Below are positions 58,811 through 64,000 of a stretch of 64,000 nucleotides of DNA, piece after piece (within the stretch, counting starts at the first letter, position 1; each line of letters opens with the position of its first letter). Position numbers and translations under genes: made by a program. Source of the stretch: Erodium maritimum (Eukaryota > Streptophyta > Magnoliopsida > Geraniales > Geraniaceae); assembly GCA_963921825.1 (NCBI GenBank), contig OY997592.1, forward strand, positions 33,536,252 to 33,600,251. The letters are read 5' to 3'. The notes under the pieces were generated by a model that did no database searches, was not told the DNA's origin, and saw only the letters and a list, made by a program, of their open reading frames with translations.

Positions 58811-59953
58811 TCATTCACACTCTGTCTCGGCTAGTAGAACGTAGTTAGATAAATACTCCGGTTTTGTTCTTGTTCTTGTAGACCGCCTTAACTGAGGTTG
58901 CTCATCTTCATTGTCCGAGATCTCTACAACTTCTTTATTAGGACCGGTATCTTGCTCAGTTGTCTGCTCTGTTCTCGCAACATTGTTGCCTTCCTCGTAT
59001 TCTATGACCGACTCAAGCTCCCTTAGACCTCTGTTTCCAAATTCTCCAAGGTTGAAACTAAACGAACCAGCATCGGTCTCCATCTCTTGTTTGTTCCAAC
59101 TCCAGCCTTCTTCTTCCATAAATACCACATCTCGACTCACTATGATCTTGTTACTCGTTGGATCAAACAAGCGATAAGCTTTAGTTCCAGGTTCTGTTCC
59201 AAGATGCACTAGTGCTCGAGATCGATCATCCAGTTTCTTCATGTGAGGAGATTCTACTCTTGCATACCCAATACATCCAAACACACATAGGTGTGATAGA
59301 TTTGGTTTGCTCCCCTTGAATGCCTCGTATGGAGTCATGGCAGTTAGTGTTCTTGTTGCAGTTCTATTGATTAGATATGTAGCATTTCTTACAGCCTCTC
59401 CCCACATATTGCATGGAACTTTCATGTGCTTCAGAATACTCCTCGTCATCTCAAGTATTGTTCTGTTACGTCTCTCAACTATTCCATTCTGTTGATGAGA
59501 ATATGGCGCAGTCAAGTGTCTTTGGATTCCACTTTCTTCACAGAAAGCATTAAACTCTAAAGACGTAAATTCTCCTCCCCTATCGGTTCGAAGACTTTTG
59601 ATAGAAATACCCGTTTCATATTCTATTAATGCCTTGAATTTCTTCAAGTTTCCAAACGCTTCACTCTTTTCTTTCAACAACATTGTCAACATGTAGCGTG
59701 AATGATCGTCGATAATCACGAAGACATACCTATTTCGCCCAATCGTTGGAGGTGTGATTGGACCGCAGAGATCTCCATGCAATAGCTCAAGTTTCTGTGA
59801 TGCCCGGAAATTTGTGGCTTGAGGAAAAGGTCGTCTTGATTGTTTTCCAAGCAAGCACGAAACACATGTCTTCTTCGTGACTGTAAGCTTTGGCATTCCT
59901 GTAACCAGATCTTTGTCAACCATAAGCTTTATGTTATCAAAGTTAATATGACC
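58811..59953 (-). mobile_element. Copia H integrase region
   Basis: On the - strand: zinc-binding region with CVSCLLGKQSRRPF, core with HGDLCGPITPPTIGRNRYVF, LRTDRGGEFTSLEFNAFCEE and NGIVERRNRTILEMTRSILK. A linker ends RRSTRTRTKPEYLSNY. LTR F begins at 59954, within the upstream part of the gene. Confidence 0.9.
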
Positions 59954-62256
59954 TGTAAGAACCACTCCCGGTCAACGCTGGTCAAATCGGCGGAAAAACG
60001 GAAAAATTTAAAATTTTGGGACAGACACCTAAATGAACCTAAAATTTACCCCGAGGGTCATATCGGACTTAAGTTGACCCCGATATCGACCAAAGTGAGT
60101 TCTGGGTGACTCAGGGCAACTTTTTGACCAATTCTGGAAGAGTTGACTTTTTGCCGAAAATGTCAACCAAGCGACGTTTTGGTCCGTTCGAGGCCCGTTT
60201 TGGCTCCAAAAAGCTTAGCCGTCGTACCGTGGTCTTAGTTGGGCCGCTTCTTTGTACCACGTGAAATTTCGTAATTTCTTGGAAAATGGGCGCGCGCGGG
60301 GCCCGAAACGGCCGAATTTCGCGAATCTGATTGAAAAATATCTACAAAGATATTTTTCTAACAAGTGGGACCCACATGACACATGTCATGAATGTGGTGG
60401 AAGGAAAATGAGAGGACAACTTTACCCTTGGACTTCGAACTAAAAGATAAAAGGGAGGGGGGTATTTTGGTCATTTTGGTGTGGTTTGAATTTTTAGAAC
60501 AAATAAAAGAGATGGAGAGGAGAGAGTCTCGGAAAAACAGAAAAAAAGAAGAGAAAAAAAGAGAGAAAGAAGAGAGAGAAAGGGAAGGAGAGAAAAGGAA
60601 AGAAAAGGGGAGATTTTTGAAGATTGTCGACAATCTAGCCGTTGGATCGTGTTTTTTCTTGCGAAATCGTCATCCCCTCATCCTTGCCTACGGTAAGAAC
60701 CCGCCTTTTTCTCGTTTTTGTACGTTTGAATTTTAGGGTTTGAGTTTAAATGGTTAAATTAAGGTTGGGTTAAGGATTGGAGTTCGTTAGGAACGTTTTG
60801 GGGCGAAAAGGAACGTTTTCCGCCGTGGCCGTGTGGGGCCCACTTGGCCGGGCCTCGAGTTTTTCGTGTTCGGGTGGTCTTGGAAAATTCCCGAATCGAT
60901 AATTCACACCCGGAACGAATTATGGATTTCATTTGTGAAAATTGGAAGTTTCAGGTTTAGAAGCTTAAAACGCGAATTAATTCGCTCGGAAGTCGGAAAT
61001 TGATTCCGTCGATTGCGTTGGAACACTTGAATTATTTAAGGATCGTAGAAACAAAAATGGGAATTTTCGGAGCCCCGGAAGGCGTTTTTCCGTTCGCGGG
61101 CAGATTCGCCGAGCCGGGCGAATCGGGCCTTTCCGGACCGTGGTTGACAATGTCGAGTAATTGGGAGGTTTGAGAGTGATCAACATTGTCGAGGTTGCTT
61201 TTGGGCGTCAAATTCATTAAAATTCAGCTTTGCCTGCGAACTTAAAAAGTGTTTTGATTTATGATCTTGTTAGATCGTGCCGCCGACTGCGGAAAGAGGA
61301 AGCTAAGCGGGTGATTGCGAGCGCGCCAGAGCTTGAGCGTGGATATTTGGAAAGCGTTACGAGGTAGGGAAAAGTATCCGGATATCGGCCTTGACTAGGG
61401 AAAGTTATTAGTAGAAATGCATGTGGGCACTTAGTTGTACCCGTGGGTTAAGTAACTTGTTGTGTTTATGATTGTGGCTATGTGTGCCTTTGGGGTGTTG
61501 AACCCGTATGTTACTGTTTGTGTTTCGTGGGTGGCCATGTGTGCCTGTGGGGTGTTAAACATTTATTGTTGCTGACTGTCTTGCTGAGGGGTAGTTGGTC
61601 GTTATATTATTGTCGCTATTTTATGAACCTTGTGTGATGACTGTGATTGCATGGAGGTTGGGGCCCGCCTGAAAACAAAGGGGTGCCAAGGGGTCGCGCG
61701 CGTAAGGGTTGGCTAGCCTTCCGACTAACCATCGGTAAAATGTGCAGTTTCATGCGATGAAGGGCGGCTCCCTTCCGACTAGCTATCGGAAAAGTATTGA
61801 TGTATATGTCGCGAACAGGTCGACTGCCTGGCCCGACTGCGTGTCGGGGAAAGTTGCGTGGGGTAGGCTCAAGCCCAGCCGGTTAGCGACCGGCAACTGA
61901 GTAGATGGTGTGCGGTCCTTTGTGATCTTGGATGTTGCGTGGTTATTTTTTGCGTATTTGATTGAGGTCGTAACTGCTGGGTCGGGTCTACATTACGTGT
62001 CCGGGGTTTGAGATGGTTGGGAAAGTCGAACAGTTGTATTGCGTGACCGTTAGTCTAAATTGTGTTTTTGGGGTAGTAGTCCTCGGGGTTGTTGTTGTCG
62101 GGTTCCCGGCATTTCTGATGATATGTCGTGGTCAACCCGGTATTCGTGGAGGTGAGCGAAATGCTCACCCCCTGCTACTTTTCCTGCAGGTACTGGTCGT
62201 GAGACGGACTAGGAGAGCCCTCCAAGCTTGAAGAGCTGGGAGCGGAAGTCCGGGTG
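59954..62256 (+). mobile_element. Gypsy LTR F (Tekay-like), + strand, right end missing
   Basis: Begins TGTAAGAACCACTCCCGGTC, clearly related to the termini of LTRs G and Tek. It follows their landmark order: A/G-rich leader at 60480-60620, donor-like ACGGTAAG at 60690, short repeats, a GTGAGC/GCTCAC hairpin at 62151-62169, TTTTCCTGCAG to 62189, then AGACGGACTAGG. It stops at GTCCGGG (62256), about 230 bp before the expected end, where another LTR starts. About 2.3 kb remain. Confidence 0.82.
61690..61900. repeat. Short degenerate repeats in LTR F
   Basis: Four spaced words of the form CTTCCGACTA..ATCGG or CGGTTAGCGACCGG, each a small inverted repeat. They lie at the position corresponding to the minisatellites of LTRs G and Tek. 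Confidence 0.5.
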
Positions 62257-62435
62257 TAAAGACCGGCAAAATTAAATTGGGGTATTCTTTTGCAAAACGA
62301 AACATTGGAGTAAGTTTTTGCAAACAAGGTGTTTAAAGAGAGAAATAAAAAAAAATGGAAGTTCAGGACTGAAGAAGAGACTGGGTCAGGCTGGGCCCAA
62401 TCGGGGACTCGCCGGCCCAGTTCGCTGAGACGCGA
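62257..62435 (+). mobile_element. Start of gypsy LTR J (gypsy B-like), + strand
   Basis: Begins TGTAAAGACCGGCAAAATTA, matching the start of the gypsy B LTR on its sense strand (TGGAAAGACCGGCTAAATTA). Then comes an A-rich tract and a GGGTCAGGCTGGGCCC-type GC-rich tract as in B. Only 179 bp precede LTR E. The rest may lie beyond the window. Confidence 0.6.
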
Positions 62436-64000
62436 TGTTAGTCTTAGTGCCCGTAGTTCAATCCTAAATGTCCAAATGTACATATCATCGTTAGCAATAA
62501 AATTAAAGCGACTTTATATTACTTATGTGTTGGAGTAATATATCGACGTGTGCTCTGATCTATGCCCACCATGCGAATAGAACTATAGATCGAGATAAAT
62601 CACACTCGATGGGTCCCTAGTCAACAAAGCTTCACTAGAAGCGAGTAGTATGAAAGATGGCTCTTTATGGCTTACGTTCTGTTAGTCATTGGAATGGGAT
62701 TCCGGAGTCTGATCATAGATATCATGTGGGACATGATATTGGACGACCCGCCCTGAATATGTGCCATAGATTAAGTCATGAACATATTCAGTGTTGTAGC
62801 TTGTCATGTATCCTTAGACCAAGGAGTCTTTGTGATCGCTATGTAGTCAACAACTGAGTTTGACCTGAGCCTAACGTTGTCCGTAACAGGGCTTCCATAA
62901 CGGCCATGATTGGCTTGGGGACGGGCTACATGAGTGACACGAAAGACGGCTAAGGGATTTATCCCTCGTACTAAGGTATGGGAAAGATATCGGTTCTCGG
63001 CCGCTTGATCGAGAGTGACTGGAAGAATAGCATGGCCATGCACATGATACTGGGTATCATATCTTCAGTCATCTCACATATCAAGGAACGGTGATTGAGA
63101 ATAATAAGGATGACGGCTCTATGCCTTATCTCAATCAGGATATCGGAGATAAAAGGATAATGACATGGACGACGGAAAGGTTAGAATCGACAGGGTCGAT
63201 TCGCTATGCAGTGTCAGGCAATACTAAAGTCTCGTTAGTTGCCACTTAAATAGGATCAAGTAAAATGGGATTTTACGTTGATCTATTGACATGCATAACC
63301 TAAGGGTCACACCAGAGGATGAAACTCATTGACATATTTATGGAGAATGGCCAAAAGGGAGTTGTCTCGGGACATGACCAAAACTGGGTTTTGGGTCATG
63401 TGCCCGTAAGTGAATAGGACTTTACGGATCGAGACAAGGCTTGGAGTCTTGGGATTGATCGCGTCGGATAATGTTGGACATTTCCGGTATGGAAGGCTTG
63501 GAGGCGATGAGCGAATCACGGGACCTCGTTGGAAATGGCCACGGGCCATGTTCCAAGAGGCCCATGAAAGGCCCATGCAACCAAGGCCCATGGAACTAAT
63601 TAATCAAGTCTTGATTAATTAGTACTAAGTAAGCAAGACAAGGATTAAGGTGTTGGTGATTCACCACCTAACCAAATCTTGTCTTGCCATACTTTGTCCT
63701 ATTTACACCTTACTTGACACCATACTTGTCCCATGCCTTTAGTTGGACAAGTATGGGTTTTGTTATGTTTAAGTCATCTTTTTTCAACATAACAAAACAC
63801 AAGAAAAGAATAGGAAACACATTTTCTCTCCCTCTTCCATGGCCATTTCGGGTTTGGCAAGTTTCCACCTCCATTTTTGTGTTCTTGAGTCCTCAAAGAG
63901 AAGAACTACGTGGCTTTGATTCCCATGTGGATACGTAGGCGTCTTGGAGACTCAAGCCAATTATTCGTTACCCGGTGTTCTTGTTTTGGTAAGAACTAGT
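62436..64000 (+). mobile_element. Copia E LTR (C/D/E family), + strand, runs off the window
   Basis: Begins TGTTAGTCTTAGTGCCCG and is nearly identical to the reverse complement of the copia C LTRs over 1.5 kb. It is cut by the window edge about 150 bp before its expected end. The five bases before it, cgcga, are the candidate target duplication. I cannot tell whether a whole element or a solo LTR lies here. Confidence 0.9.

Larger units (their letters stand above)
57049..59953 (-). mobile_element. Copia H: 3' part of a copia element
   Basis: RNase H, RT and integrase in Ty1/copia order on the - strand, cut on the right by gypsy LTR F inside the integrase region. A possible short 3' LTR lies at 57049-57182 (- strand TGTTGTATGATAG to TTTTCAATACA, 134 bp). 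It is uncertain because the other LTR lies outside the window. Coding parts are in long frames with only about two to four breaks, so it is less decayed than the Ale or D copies. It differs in residue pattern from the C/D/E and Copia-2 families; lineage not assigned. Confidence 0.8.

Noticed and set aside
60392-60736. 114-residue lysine/glutamate-rich open frame
   Set aside because: Purine-rich leader of gypsy LTR F. The same A/G-rich tract exists in the other LTRs without a conserved protein.

Overview
This window is gene-free plant DNA made almost wholly of nested retrotransposons. The families point to a flowering plant with a repeat-rich genome. They are Ty1/copia elements (one of Ale/Retrofit type), Ty3/gypsy chromoviruses of the Tekay/Del type with about 3 kb LTRs, primer-binding sites matching initiator tRNA-Met, and an L1 LINE whose ORF1 carries an RNA recognition motif. 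I see no host gene, tRNA or rRNA gene. LTR elements are treated as fossils: named, bounded and dated, not reconstructed.

Layout of the left and centre. The oldest layer is an Ale-type copia (- strand), now in pieces at 13706-15197, 23031-23895 and 55924-56348. Into it went (1) gypsy B (-), whose gag/leader is at about 2028-4692 and whose 3 kb LTR runs 4693-13705; that LTR was later split by a near full-length LINE (+, 5989-11940, 18-bp target duplication). Gypsy fragment A (-) abuts B at 1-2027. (2) Copia D (+), 15198 to about 23030. (3) Copia-2 (-), 23896-55923, target duplication ctccg. Copia-2 holds a solo gypsy LTR G (+, 29453-33019, duplication aaaac). Its 5' LTR holds copia C (-, 35870-55379, duplication tatct). 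Copia C holds a complete-looking gypsy, 'Tek' (-, 39117-50166, duplication attga). The centre is therefore four layers deep with a clean 5-bp duplication at each of the three inner junctions.

The right end has a second stack: copia H (-, about 57049-59953), invaded by gypsy LTR F (+, 59954-62256), then the start of gypsy LTR J (+, 62257-62435), then copia LTR E (+, 62436 to the window end). An inverted repeat lies at 56344-56525. About 520 bp at 56526-57048 is unassigned.

Relative age follows nesting. The two Tek LTRs (3031 bp each, constant offset 8019) and the two C LTRs (1688 bp each, constant offset 17822) look identical wherever I compared them, so both insertions are very young. Copia-2 LTRs differ by roughly 2%, and D LTRs by roughly 10%. 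Tek and the C/D/E family moved recently although they lack a recognisable complete gag, which suggests mobilisation by relatives.

The most interesting signals are structural and shared between families. (i) 36-38 nt two-stem hairpins occur in tandem in the leaders of two copia families, with compensatory and G-U-consistent changes on the sense strand. (ii) A second covarying hairpin lies in the copia LTRs. (iii) The giant gypsy LTRs share a conserved GTGAGC/GCTCAC hairpin followed by a strong 3' splice-site-like tract, with a donor-like site 1.5-2.6 kb upstream, as if each LTR carried a leader intron filled with family-specific minisatellites. (iv) Gypsy leaders hold a palindrome-centred hairpin.
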